NCBI GenBank assembly: GCA_900473185.1
Contig: UCKU01000002.1
Coordinates: 269,524 to 333,523, forward strand
Length of the DNA: 64,000 bases
Direction of reading: 5' to 3'
Source: Hyphomicrobiales bacterium
GTDB taxonomy: Bacteria > Pseudomonadota > Alphaproteobacteria > Rhizobiales > Rhizobiaceae
Position numbers and translations under genes: made by a program. The notes under the pieces were generated by a model. The model had not been told where the DNA came from. It did no database searches and saw only the letters and a list, made by a program, of their open reading frames with translations. Of this stretch, positions 49,612 to 58,879 are shown in pieces. Within the stretch, counting starts at the first letter, position 1, and every line of letters begins with the position of its first letter.

Positions 49612-50136
49612 ATGACGACAATTATTACAGTTCGAAAAGGCGGCAAGGTCGTGGTGGCCGGCGATGGCCAGGTCAGCCTCGGCCAGACCGTCATGAAAGG
49701 CAATGCCCGCAAGGTCCGCCGCATCGGTAAGGGCGAGGTGATCGCCGGTTTCGCTGGTGCGACCGCCGATGCCTTCACCCTTCTGGAAAGACTTGAAAAG
49801 AAGCTGGAGCAATATCCGGGTCAGCTGATGCGCGCCGCCGTCGAGCTCGCCAAGGACTGGCGTACCGACCGTTACCTGCGCAATCTCGAAGCCATGATGC
49901 TGGTCGCCGACAAGTCGGTGACGCTGGCCATCACCGGCAATGGCGACGTGCTGGAGCCCGAGCATGGCGTCATGGCCATCGGCTCCGGTGGCAATTTCGC
50001 GCTTGCCGCAGCTCTTGCGCTTGCCGACACCGACAAGTCTGCCGAAGAGATCGCCCGTCGCGCGCTCGATATCGCTGCCGACATCTGCGTCTATACCAAC
50101 CACAATGTCATCGTGGAAACACTGGACACGGAATGA
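49612..50136 (+). CDS. hslV: HslV peptidase subunit (ClpQ)
   Basis: HslV is the double-hexamer threonine protease of the HslUV complex. The 174-residue product begins [11 protein letters not shown]; after methionine removal the N-terminal threonine becomes the nucleophile. [31 protein letters not shown] and [13 protein letters not shown] are conserved. The ATG at 49612 follows a TTG in the same frame. Its stop overlaps the GNAT gene by four bases. Confidence 0.96.
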   Translation: MTTIITVRKGGKVVVAGDGQVSLGQTVMKGNARKVRRIGKGEVIAGFAGATADAFTLLERLEKKLEQYPGQLMRAAVELAKDWRTDRYLRNLEAMMLVADKSVTLAITGNGDVLEPEHGVMAIGSGGNFALAAALALADTDKSAEEIARRALDIAADICVYTNHNVIVETLDTE

Positions 50137-50636
50137 CGGATTACGTCTTCCGTCCCGTCACGGTGGCTGACCTGCCGCTTCTGGCCGAATGGCTGGAGCA
50201 ACCGCATGTCCGCCGCTGGTGGGGCGAGCCGGAGGGGGCGCTTGTCTCGATCGAGGAACATCTGCGTGATCCGGCGGTCGAACCCTATATAGTGACGCTC
50301 GACGGCAGGGATTTCGCCTTTATTCAGGTGGCAGATCTTGATGATGAAGACGATGCTGCACTGGACGGCCAGCCAGAAGGCACCTGTGGCATCGATCAGT
50401 TCATAGGCGCAGAAACGCTACTGGGAAAGGGTCACGGCCCGGCCTTCATGGCGAGTTTCTGCAGGATGCTCTTCGACCGGGGTAAGAACCGTGTCCTGGT
50501 CGATCCGCATCCGGACAACATCTTCGCAATCAGAGCCTATACCAAGGCAGGCTTCCAAAGACTTGGCGAAACTACTACGAATTACGGCCGGGCGCTTCTG
50601 ATGGCCCTGGACCGCCAGGAGAATGACAGACAATGA
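50133..50636 (+). CDS. GNAT acetyltransferase (AAC(6')-like) embedded in hslVU
   Basis: The 167-residue acetyltransferase has the opening [29 protein letters not shown] and [21 protein letters not shown], an acetyl-CoA-binding motif of the AAC(6')-Ib/RimJ-like group, then [21 protein letters not shown] overlaps join it to both hslV and hslU. Substrate unknown: an aminoglycoside-resistance role should not be assumed; a protein or small-molecule substrate is as likely. Confidence 0.85.
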   Translation: MTDYVFRPVTVADLPLLAEWLEQPHVRRWWGEPEGALVSIEEHLRDPAVEPYIVTLDGRDFAFIQVADLDDEDDAALDGQPEGTCGIDQFIGAETLLGKGHGPAFMASFCRMLFDRGKNRVLVDPHPDNIFAIRAYTKAGFQRLGETTTNYGRALLMALDRQENDRQ

Positions 50637-51940
50637 CCACCTTTTCTCCCCGTGAGATCGTTTCCGAACTCGACCGCTACATTATCGGCCAGCATGAGGC
50701 CAAGCGCGCCGTGGCGATTGCGCTGCGCAATCGTTGGCGCCGTCATCAGCTCGATCCGAGCCTGCGCGATGAAGTCATGCCCAAGAATATCCTGATGATC
50801 GGCCCGACCGGCGTCGGCAAGACGGAAATCTCCCGTCGCCTCGCCAAGCTCGCCGGTGCGCCCTTCATCAAGGTCGAAGCCACGAAATTCACCGAGGTCG
50901 GTTATGTCGGCCGCGATGTCGAGCAGATCATCCGCGATCTCGTCGAGGTCGGCATCGGCCTGGTGCGTGAAAAGAAGCGCGCCGAGGTTCAGGCCAAGGC
51001 CCATATGAGCGCCGAAGAGCGCGTTCTCGATGCGCTGGTCGGTGCAACGGCCTCGCCCGCGACCCGGGAAAGCTTCCGCAAGAAGCTGCGCAATGGCGAA
51101 CTTGACGATAAGGAAATCGACATCGAAGTGGCCGATACCGGCTCCGGCATGGGCGGCTTTGATATCCCCGGCATGCCGGGCGCCAATATCGGCGTGCTGA
51201 ACCTGTCGGAAATGTTCGGCAAGGCGATGGGCGGCCGCACAAAGAAGGTGCGCACCACGGTGAAGGCCTCCTACACCGACCTGGTCCGCGACGAGTCCGA
51301 CAAGCTGATCGACAACGAAGTCATCCAGCGCGAGGCTGTGCGCTCGGTTGAAAATGACGGCATCGTCTTCCTCGACGAAATCGACAAGATCGCGGCCCGC
51401 GATGGCGGTGTCGGCGCCGGGGTTTCCCGCGAAGGCGTCCAGCGCGACCTGCTGCCGCTCGTCGAAGGCACGACGGTTTCCACCAAATACGGCCCGGTGA
51501 AGACGGATCACATCCTCTTCATCGCCTCCGGCGCCTTCCATGTTTCCAAGCCGTCGGATCTGCTGCCGGAATTGCAGGGCCGCTTGCCGATCCGCGTCGA
51601 GCTTCGTCCGCTGAATAAGGAAGATTTCCGCCGCATCCTGACGGAAACCGAGGCAAGCCTCATTCGCCAGTACAAGGCGCTGATGGAAACCGAAAGCCTG
51701 ACACTCGATTTCACCGATGACGCGATCGATGCACTCGCCGATGTCGCCGTCCATCTGAACTCCTCCGTCGAAAATATCGGCGCGCGCCGTCTGCAGACGG
51801 TCATGGAGCGGGTGCTGGACGACATCTCCTATAACGCACCGGATCGCGCCGGCACGGATGTGAAGATCGATGCCGCTTACGTACGCGAGCATGTCGGCGA
51901 TCTCGCGCAGAATACCGACCTGTCACGCTTCATCCTGTGA
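50633..51940 (+). CDS. hslU: HslU ATPase subunit (ClpY)
   Basis: HslU is the AAA+ unfoldase that feeds HslV. The 435-residue protein has [27 protein letters not shown], Walker [10 protein letters not shown], the pore motif EVGYVGRDV, the I-domain (about 105-215), Walker [12 protein letters not shown], and sensor residues in [14 protein letters not shown]. Terminator follows. Confidence 0.97.
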   Translation: MTTFSPREIVSELDRYIIGQHEAKRAVAIALRNRWRRHQLDPSLRDEVMPKNILMIGPTGVGKTEISRRLAKLAGAPFIKVEATKFTEVGYVGRDVEQIIRDLVEVGIGLVREKKRAEVQAKAHMSAEERVLDALVGATASPATRESFRKKLRNGELDDKEIDIEVADTGSGMGGFDIPGMPGANIGVLNLSEMFGKAMGGRTKKVRTTVKASYTDLVRDESDKLIDNEVIQREAVRSVENDGIVFLDEIDKIAARDGGVGAGVSREGVQRDLLPLVEGTTVSTKYGPVKTDHILFIASGAFHVSKPSDLLPELQGRLPIRVELRPLNKEDFRRILTETEASLIRQYKALMETESLTLDFTDDAIDALADVAVHLNSSVENIGARRLQTVMERVLDDISYNAPDRAGTDVKIDAAYVREHVGDLAQNTDLSRFIL

Positions 51941-52006
51941 TCGGGAAACATCGTTTCCTGTCTTTGCGCAGGTAATGCAAAAACTTTGACGATCTGAACT
52001 CTCGAC

Positions 52007-52048
52007 AGCGGGCCTTTTACTTTTTAGTGAAAGGCCCGCTTTGTTTTT
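52007..52048 (+). terminator. Rho-independent terminator after hslU
   Basis: AGCGGGCCTTT (52007-52017) pairs with AAAGGCCCGCT (52030-52040), 11 bp perfect, then TTTGTTTTTT. Confidence 0.9.
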
Positions 52049-52125
52049 TGTACGGCTTTATTCGGACAAGATTCTGGTCCAGTCAGCCGCCACGAAGACG
52101 ACAGGGAAAGACGGGAAAGCAGATC

Positions 52126-53073
52126 GTGCGACGCCTTTTGACAAGCCTTGTGATTGCCATGACCATTGCGGGCTCGGTTCCTGCGCTTGCGGCGCAGGCT
52201 GTTCCGCCCGGAAACCGTCATGCCGAGCAGCCGGATATTCCAGGCGCTTCGGTCCGCCGCACCAAGGGCACCAAGACGACCTTCGATATCAAATATGAGA
52301 AGGTGTACGACCTCCTGTCGACCGACCAGGAGCTCCTGGGCAAGATCAAGAAGGTCTCAAACGCCTACGGCATCAATCCCATTCATGTGATCGGCGCGAT
52401 CGTCGGCGAACATACTTATAACGTCGATGCCTATGACCGCCTGCAGGCCTATTACGTGAAGGCCGCTTCCTATGCCGGTGAGAGCTTCCGCTTTGCCTAT
52501 GATGGCGAGAACGTCGACGATTTCGTCGACCGGCCGCAATTTGCCGCCTGCAATAGCAAGAGCGATTCCTACACGCTCTGGACTTGCCGCGAGGATGTCT
52601 GGGAAAGTGATTTTCGTGGAAAGACCGTCGACGGCAAGAGCTTCCCGAACAACCGCTTCAGCGCCGTCTTCTTCCAGCCCTTCTATGCAGGCCAGACCTT
52701 CGGCCTTGGCCAGGTGAACCCGCTGACAGCGTTGATGCTGTCTGATCTCGTATCCCGCGTTTCCGGCTATCCGAAGCTGAACGAGAAGAATGCCGGCTCG
52801 GTCTACAAGGCAATCATGGACCCAGACATCTCGCTTGCCTTCGTCGCCGCCTCGATCCGCAGATCGATCGACGACTACAAGGAGATCGCCGGCATGGATA
52901 TCTCCGGCAATCCAGGGGTGACAGCCACACTTTATAATGTCGGCAATTCCCGCCAGCGCGCTGCAGCCCTTGCCGCCAAGAATCGTTCCTCCGGCACGAC
53001 AGTCTGGCCGGAAGAGAATTATTACGGCTGGCTGATCAACGACAAACTGGACCAGCTCAAGGGCCTGCTCTAA
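52126..53073 (+). CDS. Secreted DUF1402-family protein
   Basis: The 315-residue precursor has a clear Sec signal peptide (about 1-23, RRLLTSLVIAMTIAGSVPALA, cleavage after ALA) and a mature domain of the DUF1402 family. The layout YGINPIHVIGAIVGEHTYN ... GQTFGLGQVNPLTALMLSD recalls a lysozyme-like/transglycosylase fold, but no active-site assignment is safe. The start is GTG at 52126 with GGGAAAG upstream; the open frame back to 52027 overlaps the terminator. Periplasmic; function unknown. Confidence 0.75.
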   Translation: MRRLLTSLVIAMTIAGSVPALAAQAVPPGNRHAEQPDIPGASVRRTKGTKTTFDIKYEKVYDLLSTDQELLGKIKKVSNAYGINPIHVIGAIVGEHTYNVDAYDRLQAYYVKAASYAGESFRFAYDGENVDDFVDRPQFAACNSKSDSYTLWTCREDVWESDFRGKTVDGKSFPNNRFSAVFFQPFYAGQTFGLGQVNPLTALMLSDLVSRVSGYPKLNEKNAGSVYKAIMDPDISLAFVAASIRRSIDDYKEIAGMDISGNPGVTATLYNVGNSRQRAAALAAKNRSSGTTVWPEENYYGWLINDKLDQLKGLL

Positions 53074-53120
53074 CTTCAGGCCTGCCGGGAAGAAGATATC
53101 TCCCGGGAAAGGCTATGCTG

Positions 53121-54533
53121 ATGGACATGCGTCCGGACCCCTTCGTTCCCCCGGCACCGTTGCCGCGTACTGTGCCGCCGTCGCGGCTCGAGATCATCAG
53201 GACGATTTTCCGCAATCCGCTGGAGCTCTGGGGCGAGCCGTCCTACACGCTGCCCTGGATTCATACCAATTTCTTTGGCCAGAGAACGCTGATCGTCAAC
53301 GATCCCGGTCTCATCAAGCATGTGCTGGTCGACAATGCCAACAATTACCGCATGTCCGACGTCCGCCAGCTTGTGCTGCGCCCGATCCTGCGCGACGGAC
53401 TTCTGACGGCGGAAGGCCCCGTCTGGAAACGCTCGCGCAAGGCCGTTGCGCCCGTCTTCACGCCTCGTCATGCAAAAGGGTTTGCCGACCAGATGCTGCG
53501 CCAGTCGGAAGACTACGCCCGCAAATATGCCGATGTCGGCGAGGCCGGCACGATTTTCGATATCAGCACCGACATGACGGAACTGACGTTCGCGATCCTT
53601 TCCGACACGCTGTTTTCCGGCGACATCGTCACCTCCAGCGGCCACTTCGCCGATGATGTCAACGAGCTGCTGCATCGCATGGGCCGCGTCGATCCGATGG
53701 ATTTGTTGCGGGCGCCGTCCTGGGTTCCACGTGTGACACGCATCGGCGGCCAGAAGGTCCTGGAGAAATTCCGCGCCATCGTCCGCAACACCATGGATAT
53801 GCGGCTTGCCAAGATGAAGGCCGACCGCAGCACGGCGCCGAACGATTTCCTGACCCTGTTGCTGGAGCAGGCCGGTCCCGATGGCCTGACGAAGGAGGAG
53901 ATCGAGGACAATATCCTGACCTTCATCGGTGCGGGCCATGAGACAACCGCCCGCGCACTCGCCTGGACGCTCTATTGTGTCTCCAACAGCCCGCATATCC
54001 GAGAGGCGATGGAAGAGGAGATCGATAGGGTCCTCGCATCAGGCGCAGAACCGGTCGAATGGCCGGATCTGATGCCACAGACCCGCGCCGCCTTCGAGGA
54101 GGCACTCCGCCTTTATCCGCCGGCTCCCTCGATCAATCGCGCTGCCATTGCAGATGATTCCTGGACCAGCCCCAAGGGCGAGCGTGTCGAGATCGAGGCT
54201 GGCGTCACCGTGCTCGTCATGCCCTGGACGCTGCATCGCCATGAGCTCCATTGGGATCGGCCGCGCGCCTATATGCCGGAACGATTCCTGCCGGAAAACC
54301 GTGCTTCCATCGGCCGTTTCCAGTTCCTGCCCTTCGGCGCCGGTCCGCGCGTCTGCATCGGCGCCACCTTTGCGCTTCAGGAAGCGGTTATCGCGCTCGC
54401 CGTCCTGATGCAGCACCACCGTTTCGATTCGACCGATCAGACGAATCCCTGGCCGGTGCAGAAGCTGACGACGCAGCCGCAAAACGGCCTTCCGATGCGC
54501 GTGACCCGCCGGACTGTTTCCAAGCCTGCATAA
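53121..54533 (+). CDS. Cytochrome P450
   Basis: The 470-residue P450 has the I-helix oxygen-binding GAGHETTARA, the K-helix EEALR (ExxR), and the haem motif FLPFGAGPRVCIG with cysteine ligand C412. No membrane anchor or fused reductase domain, so it must accept electrons from separate ferredoxin partners not in the window. The ATG at 53121 is 8 bases from GGGAAAGG; ATGs at 53115 and 53127 are possible. Its substrate is unknown; fatty acids or hydrophobic small molecules are usual. Confidence 0.9.
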   Translation: MDMRPDPFVPPAPLPRTVPPSRLEIIRTIFRNPLELWGEPSYTLPWIHTNFFGQRTLIVNDPGLIKHVLVDNANNYRMSDVRQLVLRPILRDGLLTAEGPVWKRSRKAVAPVFTPRHAKGFADQMLRQSEDYARKYADVGEAGTIFDISTDMTELTFAILSDTLFSGDIVTSSGHFADDVNELLHRMGRVDPMDLLRAPSWVPRVTRIGGQKVLEKFRAIVRNTMDMRLAKMKADRSTAPNDFLTLLLEQAGPDGLTKEEIEDNILTFIGAGHETTARALAWTLYCVSNSPHIREAMEEEIDRVLASGAEPVEWPDLMPQTRAAFEEALRLYPPAPSINRAAIADDSWTSPKGERVEIEAGVTVLVMPWTLHRHELHWDRPRAYMPERFLPENRASIGRFQFLPFGAGPRVCIGATFALQEAVIALAVLMQHHRFDSTDQTNPWPVQKLTTQPQNGLPMRVTRRTVSKPA

Positions 54534-54579
54534 ATCTTTCGAATTGTTGCTGAATTGACTGTGAATGAAAGCCGGGCAA

Positions 54580-54606
54580 AGTGGCAGCATGAAAAAAGCT
54601 GCCACT
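54580..54606 (+). promoter_or_regulatory. Inverted repeat in the glcB leader
   Basis: Perfect 9-base arms AGTGGCAGC (54580-54588) and GCTGCCACT (54598-54606), A-rich loop of nine, just before AAGGGAG and the glcB ATG. Could be an operator or mRNA hairpin. Confidence 0.45.
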
Positions 54607-54622
54607 GCAAGGGAGACACCGC

Positions 54623-56794
54623 ATGAGCCGCATTGAAAAGAATGGTCTCTTCATCGAAGCCGTCCTTCATGATTTCCTCGTGAAGGAGGCATTGCCGGGC
54701 CTCGCCATCGATGCGGACAAGTTCTTCGCCGATTTCTCGGCGATCGTACATGATCTGGCGCCGAAGAACCGCGCGCTGCTTTTGAAGCGCGATCAGCTGC
54801 AGGCAAAGATCGACGACTGGTATCGCCAAAATGGCGCACCGACGGATATGGACGCCTATCAGTCCTTCCTGAAAGAGATCGGCTATCTCCTCCCCGAGGG
54901 GCCGGATTTTCAGGTTTCGACTGCCAATGTCGATGCCGAGATCGCCTCTCTTGCCGGCCCGCAGCTCGTCGTTCCCGTCATGAACGCCCGCTACGCGCTG
55001 AATGCCGCCAATGCTCGCTGGGGTTCGCTCTATGACGCTCTCTATGGCACCGATGCCATCCCGGAAACGGATGGTGCCGAAAAGGGCAAGGGCTACAACC
55101 CCAAGCGCGGCGAAATGGTCATCGCCTGGGTGCGCAATTTCCTCGATTCCGCCGTTCCCCTTGATGGCAGCTCCTGGAAGAATGTCGGCTCCTTCGCCGT
55201 CAAGAATGGTGCTCTGGCGATTGCTGCCGTCGATGGCAAAGCACTGGCGCTGAAAGATGCCGGGCATTTCGCTGGCTATCGCGGCGATGCGAACGCGCCG
55301 ACCCATATTCTCCTGAAGAATAACGGCATCCATATCGAAATCGCGCTCGATGCCTCGACCCTGATCGGTAAAACAGATCCGGCCCGTATTTCCGACGTCT
55401 GGCTGGAATCGGCCATCACCACGATCATGGACTGCGAGGATTCCATTGCTGCCGTCGATGCCGAGGACAAGGTTGTCGTCTACCGCAATTGGCTCGGCCT
55501 GATGAAGGGCGACCTGCAGGAGGAAGTGGCCAAGGCCGGTTCGACATTCGTTCGCAAGCTCAATCCGGATATCGCCTACACGGCGCCCGGCGGGCAGAGC
55601 TTCGAACTGCATCGCCGCTCTCTGATGCTGGTGCGCAATGTCGGCCACCTCATGACCAATCCGGCGATCGTCGATCGCGATGGCAACGAGGTTCCGGAAG
55701 GCATCATGGATGCCGTGATCACCGGCCTGATTGCGCTCTACGATGTTGGCCCATCGGGACGCCGCAAGAATTCGCGTGCCGGCTCCATGTATGTCGTCAA
55801 GCCGAAGATGCATGGCCCCGAAGAGGTCGCCTTCGCAGTCGAGATCTTCTCACGCGTTGAAGACGCCCTTGGTATGGCGGGTAATACCATCAAGATGGGT
55901 ATCATGGACGAGGAGCGCCGCACGACCGTCAATCTCAAGGAATGCATCCGCGCTGCCCGCGAACGGGTCGTCTTCATCAACACCGGCTTCCTCGATCGCA
56001 CAGGCGATGAAATCCACACGTCTATGGAAGCCGGCCCGATGATCCGCAAAGGCGACATGAAGCAGGCCGCCTGGATTGGAGCCTACGAAAACTGGAACGT
56101 CGATATCGGCCTCGAATGCGGCCTCTCCGGCCATGCGCAGATCGGCAAGGGCATGTGGGCCATGCCCGATCTGATGGCCGCGATGCTGGAGCAGAAGATC
56201 GCCCATCCGAAGGCCGGGGCTAACACCGCCTGGGTGCCGTCGCCGACGGCCGCCACTCTGCATGCCACGCACTATCACCAGATCAACGTTGCCAAGGTGC
56301 AAGAAGGCCTGAAGAATCGCACTCGCGCTAAGCTCTCCGATATTCTCTCGGTGCCGGTCGTTGTACGGCCGAACTGGACGCCGGAAGAAATCCAGCGCGA
56401 GCTCGACAACAATGCCCAGGGCATTCTGGGTTACGTCGTGCGTTGGGTCGACCAAGGCATCGGCTGCTCCAAGGTGCCTGACATCAACAATGTCGGCCTC
56501 ATGGAAGATCGTGCGACGCTGCGCATTTCCGCCCAGCACATGGCGAACTGGCTGCACCACAAGATCGTCACGAAGGAGCAGGTCGTCGAAACGATGAAGC
56601 GTATGGCCGCCGTCGTCGATCAGCAGAATGCCGGCGATTCGGCCTACATCCAGATGGCCGGAAATTTCGATGATTCGATCGCCTTCCAGGCAGCACTCGA
56701 TCTAGTCCTGAAGGGCAGGGAACAGCCGAACGGCTATACCGAGCCGGTCCTGCATCGCCGCCGCATCGAGCTCAAGGCAAAGCTGACCGCCTGA
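54623..56794 (+). CDS. glcB: Malate synthase G
   Basis: GlcB condenses glyoxylate and acetyl-CoA to malate. The 723-residue monomeric G-type enzyme shows [26 protein letters not shown] (metal-binding), [29 protein letters not shown] with the catalytic arginine, [16 protein letters not shown] and the ATLHATHYH segment. No isocitrate lyase is nearby, so glyoxylate may come from glycolate or purines. Confidence 0.97.
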   Translation: MSRIEKNGLFIEAVLHDFLVKEALPGLAIDADKFFADFSAIVHDLAPKNRALLLKRDQLQAKIDDWYRQNGAPTDMDAYQSFLKEIGYLLPEGPDFQVSTANVDAEIASLAGPQLVVPVMNARYALNAANARWGSLYDALYGTDAIPETDGAEKGKGYNPKRGEMVIAWVRNFLDSAVPLDGSSWKNVGSFAVKNGALAIAAVDGKALALKDAGHFAGYRGDANAPTHILLKNNGIHIEIALDASTLIGKTDPARISDVWLESAITTIMDCEDSIAAVDAEDKVVVYRNWLGLMKGDLQEEVAKAGSTFVRKLNPDIAYTAPGGQSFELHRRSLMLVRNVGHLMTNPAIVDRDGNEVPEGIMDAVITGLIALYDVGPSGRRKNSRAGSMYVVKPKMHGPEEVAFAVEIFSRVEDALGMAGNTIKMGIMDEERRTTVNLKECIRAARERVVFINTGFLDRTGDEIHTSMEAGPMIRKGDMKQAAWIGAYENWNVDIGLECGLSGHAQIGKGMWAMPDLMAAMLEQKIAHPKAGANTAWVPSPTAATLHATHYHQINVAKVQEGLKNRTRAKLSDILSVPVVVRPNWTPEEIQRELDNNAQGILGYVVRWVDQGIGCSKVPDINNVGLMEDRATLRISAQHMANWLHHKIVTKEQVVETMKRMAAVVDQQNAGDSAYIQMAGNFDDSIAFQAALDLVLKGREQPNGYTEPVLHRRRIELKAKLTA

Positions 56795-56812
56795 GCCTGA
56801 GCATGCAGATAC

Positions 56813-56851
56813 AAAAAGGCCGCCGGACCCAAAAGTCCGGCGGCCTTTTTT
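56813..56851. terminator. Bidirectional terminator between glcB and the L,D-transpeptidase gene
   Basis: AAAAAGGCCGCCGGAC (56813-56828) pairs perfectly with GTCCGGCGGCCTTTTT (56835-56850). The 16-bp arms, A-run and T-run allow termination in both directions. Confidence 0.93.
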
Positions 56852-56872
56852 ATACCGAATTCAGCTTTTAGC

Positions 56873-57556
56873 TTACTGGATAACGATGACCTTGGAGGTG
56901 GTCTTGCCCGGACGGACGCGGCTGTAGAGATCGATCACGTCCTGGTTCATCAGGCGGATGCAGCCCGATGAAGCGGCAGTGCCGATCGAGGCCCATTCCG
57001 GAGTGCCGTGCAGGCGGAAGAGTGTGTCCTGGCCCTTCTCGTTGAAGAGGTACATGGCACGTGCGCCGAGCGGGTTGGTGAGGCCTGGACCCATGCCGTC
57101 TTCGACATACTTGGCGATTTCAGGACGACGGACGGCCATTTCCTTCGGTGGGTGCCAGTTTGGCCATTCCTGCTTCCAGGCGACATAGGCTGTGCCGGAC
57201 CATGCAAAGCCCTGCTTGCCGACGCCGATGCCATAGCGGACGGCTTTGCCGTTAGGCAGGATATAATAGAGGTGACGCTCGCGCGTGTTGACGATGATCG
57301 TGCCCGGACGCTCGTCGCTCTGGTAGCTGACGATCTGCCGGCGGAATTCCGGCTTGACGCGGTCGATCGGAATTGCCGGCAGGGAGTATCCGGCATCCGA
57401 TGTTACACCGTAGGCGTCATTGAAGATTTGTGCCGTTTGAACGGTCGGACCTGCGCCCTTGTCATCGACGGACGCGGATTCGGACGTCGTGGAGCAGCCG
57501 GCCAGTGCCACGGTCGCCAGCAGGCCAAATACAGGGAATGCATTGCGGATGCGCAT
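56873..57556 (-). CDS. Lipoprotein L,D-transpeptidase (YkuD family)
   Basis: The 227-residue precursor has a lipoprotein signal peptide with lipobox LAGC (C21) and a YkuD domain (about 90-227). LFRLHGTPEW gives the conserved histidine and SSGCIRL, near residue 204, the catalytic cysteine. Such enzymes make 3-3 crosslinks or attach lipoproteins to peptidoglycan; rhizobia use them heavily in unipolar growth. Start chosen at MRIRNAF; the ATG nine codons earlier precedes the signal peptide. Confidence 0.9.
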   Translation of the reverse strand: MRIRNAFPVFGLLATVALAGCSTTSESASVDDKGAGPTVQTAQIFNDAYGVTSDAGYSLPAIPIDRVKPEFRRQIVSYQSDERPGTIIVNTRERHLYYILPNGKAVRYGIGVGKQGFAWSGTAYVAWKQEWPNWHPPKEMAVRRPEIAKYVEDGMGPGLTNPLGARAMYLFNEKGQDTLFRLHGTPEWASIGTAASSGCIRLMNQDVIDLYSRVRPGKTTSKVIVIQ

Positions 57557-57738
57557 GGATGACTCTTGAAGGTTTTGGGGCAAGGGAGGATAGTCTTTCG
57601 ACCATCGTTGCTTATGGTTTATTTTCGATTAACTTTGCCTTTGCAAGGCTGCTGCGGTGCGACAAAATCCATCTGCGCCGCAAATTAAAAGCGCATGGCT
57701 TTTTTGCAACAATGACCAAGGCCCTCTGACACTTATCC

Positions 57739-58233
57739 ATGACGATTTTGAGCGTTTACAATAACAATCCGTTAATCGATGGCCGGCAATCGGACAGGGC
57801 CATGATGGTGCGCCGTGGCATGCAGATTTTGCTCCACGATATGCGCCACGCGGTGTTGCCGGAACTGCCGCTGGCGAGCGGCCGCCGGGCCGATTTGATT
57901 ACGATCTCTGAAAAGGGAGAGGTCTGGATCATCGAGATCAAGACGTCGATCGAGGACTTTAAGGTCGATCGTAAATGGCCGGATTACCGTCTGCATTGCG
58001 ACCGGCTATTCTTTGCAACACATAAGGATGTGCCTGTCGATATATTTCCAGAGGAGTGCGGCCTTTTTCTTTCAGATGGTTACGGGGCCCATATGCTGCG
58101 CGAAGCACCTGAACACCGTCTGCCGCCGGCGACCCGCAAGGCCGTAACGCTCAACTTTTCGCGCGCAGCCGCGCAACGGCTGATGATGGCCGAATGGGCA
58201 AACGGCAAGCCGTTCAACGTGGATGATGTCTGA
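57739..58233 (+). CDS. mmcB: MmcB-family DNA repair protein
   Basis: The 164-residue protein belongs to the MmcB family, linked in Caulobacter to SOS-regulated mutagenesis or repair. It has a PD-(D/E)XK-like core: RADLITISEKGEVWIIEIKTSIEDF, with D, E and K arranged as in small nucleases. No clear ribosome-binding site and no alphaproteobacterial SOS box (GTTC-N7-GTTC) were seen upstream. Its stop abuts the stop of convergent actR without any gap. Confidence 0.82.
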   Translation: MTILSVYNNNPLIDGRQSDRAMMVRRGMQILLHDMRHAVLPELPLASGRRADLITISEKGEVWIIEIKTSIEDFKVDRKWPDYRLHCDRLFFATHKDVPVDIFPEECGLFLSDGYGAHMLREAPEHRLPPATRKAVTLNFSRAAAQRLMMAEWANGKPFNVDDV

Positions 58234-58812
58234 CTATTTCGGTGCGCGTTTGGCGAGGATGCGCTGCAGCGTGCGGCGGTGCATGTTGAGCCGACGTGCC
58301 GTCTCAGACACGTTGCGCTCACACATTTCGTAGACACGCTGGATGTGCTCCCAGCGCACGCGATCCGCCGACATGGGATTTTCCGGCAGTTCCGCCTTTT
58401 CCCCGGGCCGTTGAGTGAGTGCCGCAAACACATCATCGGCATCAGCAGGTTTCGCCAGGTAATCCACAGCCCCGAGCTTCACGGCGGTCACCGCAGTGGC
58501 GATATTGCCGTAGCCCGTCAGCACGATGATTCGCGTGTCGTCGCGGCGCTGGCGAATCGCCTCGATGACATCGAGACCGTTGCCGTCGCCGAGTCTTAAG
58601 TCGACCACCGCATACTTCGGCGGCCGGCCCTTGGACTTTGCCACACCTTCCGCCACCGATTCGGCCGTTTCCACATGAAAGCCGCGTGCCTCCATGGCTC
58701 GTGCCAAGCGACGCAGAAAGGGGCCGTCGTCATCGACGATCAGCAGGCTCGGGTCAGGCCCGATATGCTCCTCGTTGGAGCCGGCGGAAATCTCATGGTT
58801 CTGATCTGTCAT
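58234..58812 (-). CDS. actR: Response regulator ActR (RegA/PrrA type)
   Basis: The 192-residue regulator partners ActS. The receiver has D27-D29, phosphoacceptor D71 in VVDLRLGDG and the lysine in DYLAKPAD; a proline-rich linker follows; the C-terminal Fis-type HTH is NVSETARRLNMHRRTLQRILAKRAPK, nearly invariant in RegA proteins. It controls acid tolerance, redox, carbon and nitrogen metabolism in rhizobia. 67 bases from actS, with a hairpin between. Confidence 0.95.
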   Translation of the reverse strand: MTDQNHEISAGSNEEHIGPDPSLLIVDDDGPFLRRLARAMEARGFHVETAESVAEGVAKSKGRPPKYAVVDLRLGDGNGLDVIEAIRQRRDDTRIIVLTGYGNIATAVTAVKLGAVDYLAKPADADDVFAALTQRPGEKAELPENPMSADRVRWEHIQRVYEMCERNVSETARRLNMHRRTLQRILAKRAPK

Positions 58813-58825
58813 CGCTACGGTCCCG

Positions 58826-58854
58826 GCGGTTGAATGTCCGAATGCGTCAACCGC
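58826..58854 (-). other. Hairpin between actS and actR
   Basis: GCGGTTGA (58826-58833) and TCAACCGC (58847-58854) form an 8-bp perfect stem with 13-base loop, 14 bases from the actR start on minus. No T-run. It may be an mRNA-processing, attenuation or regulator site. Confidence 0.4.
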
Positions 58855-58879
58855 TTATATTCTGTTTATGCCCACAAAG

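Noticed and set aside
57584..57738. LexA/SOS box before mmcB
   Set aside because: No GTTC-N7-GTTC or close variant was found upstream of the start.
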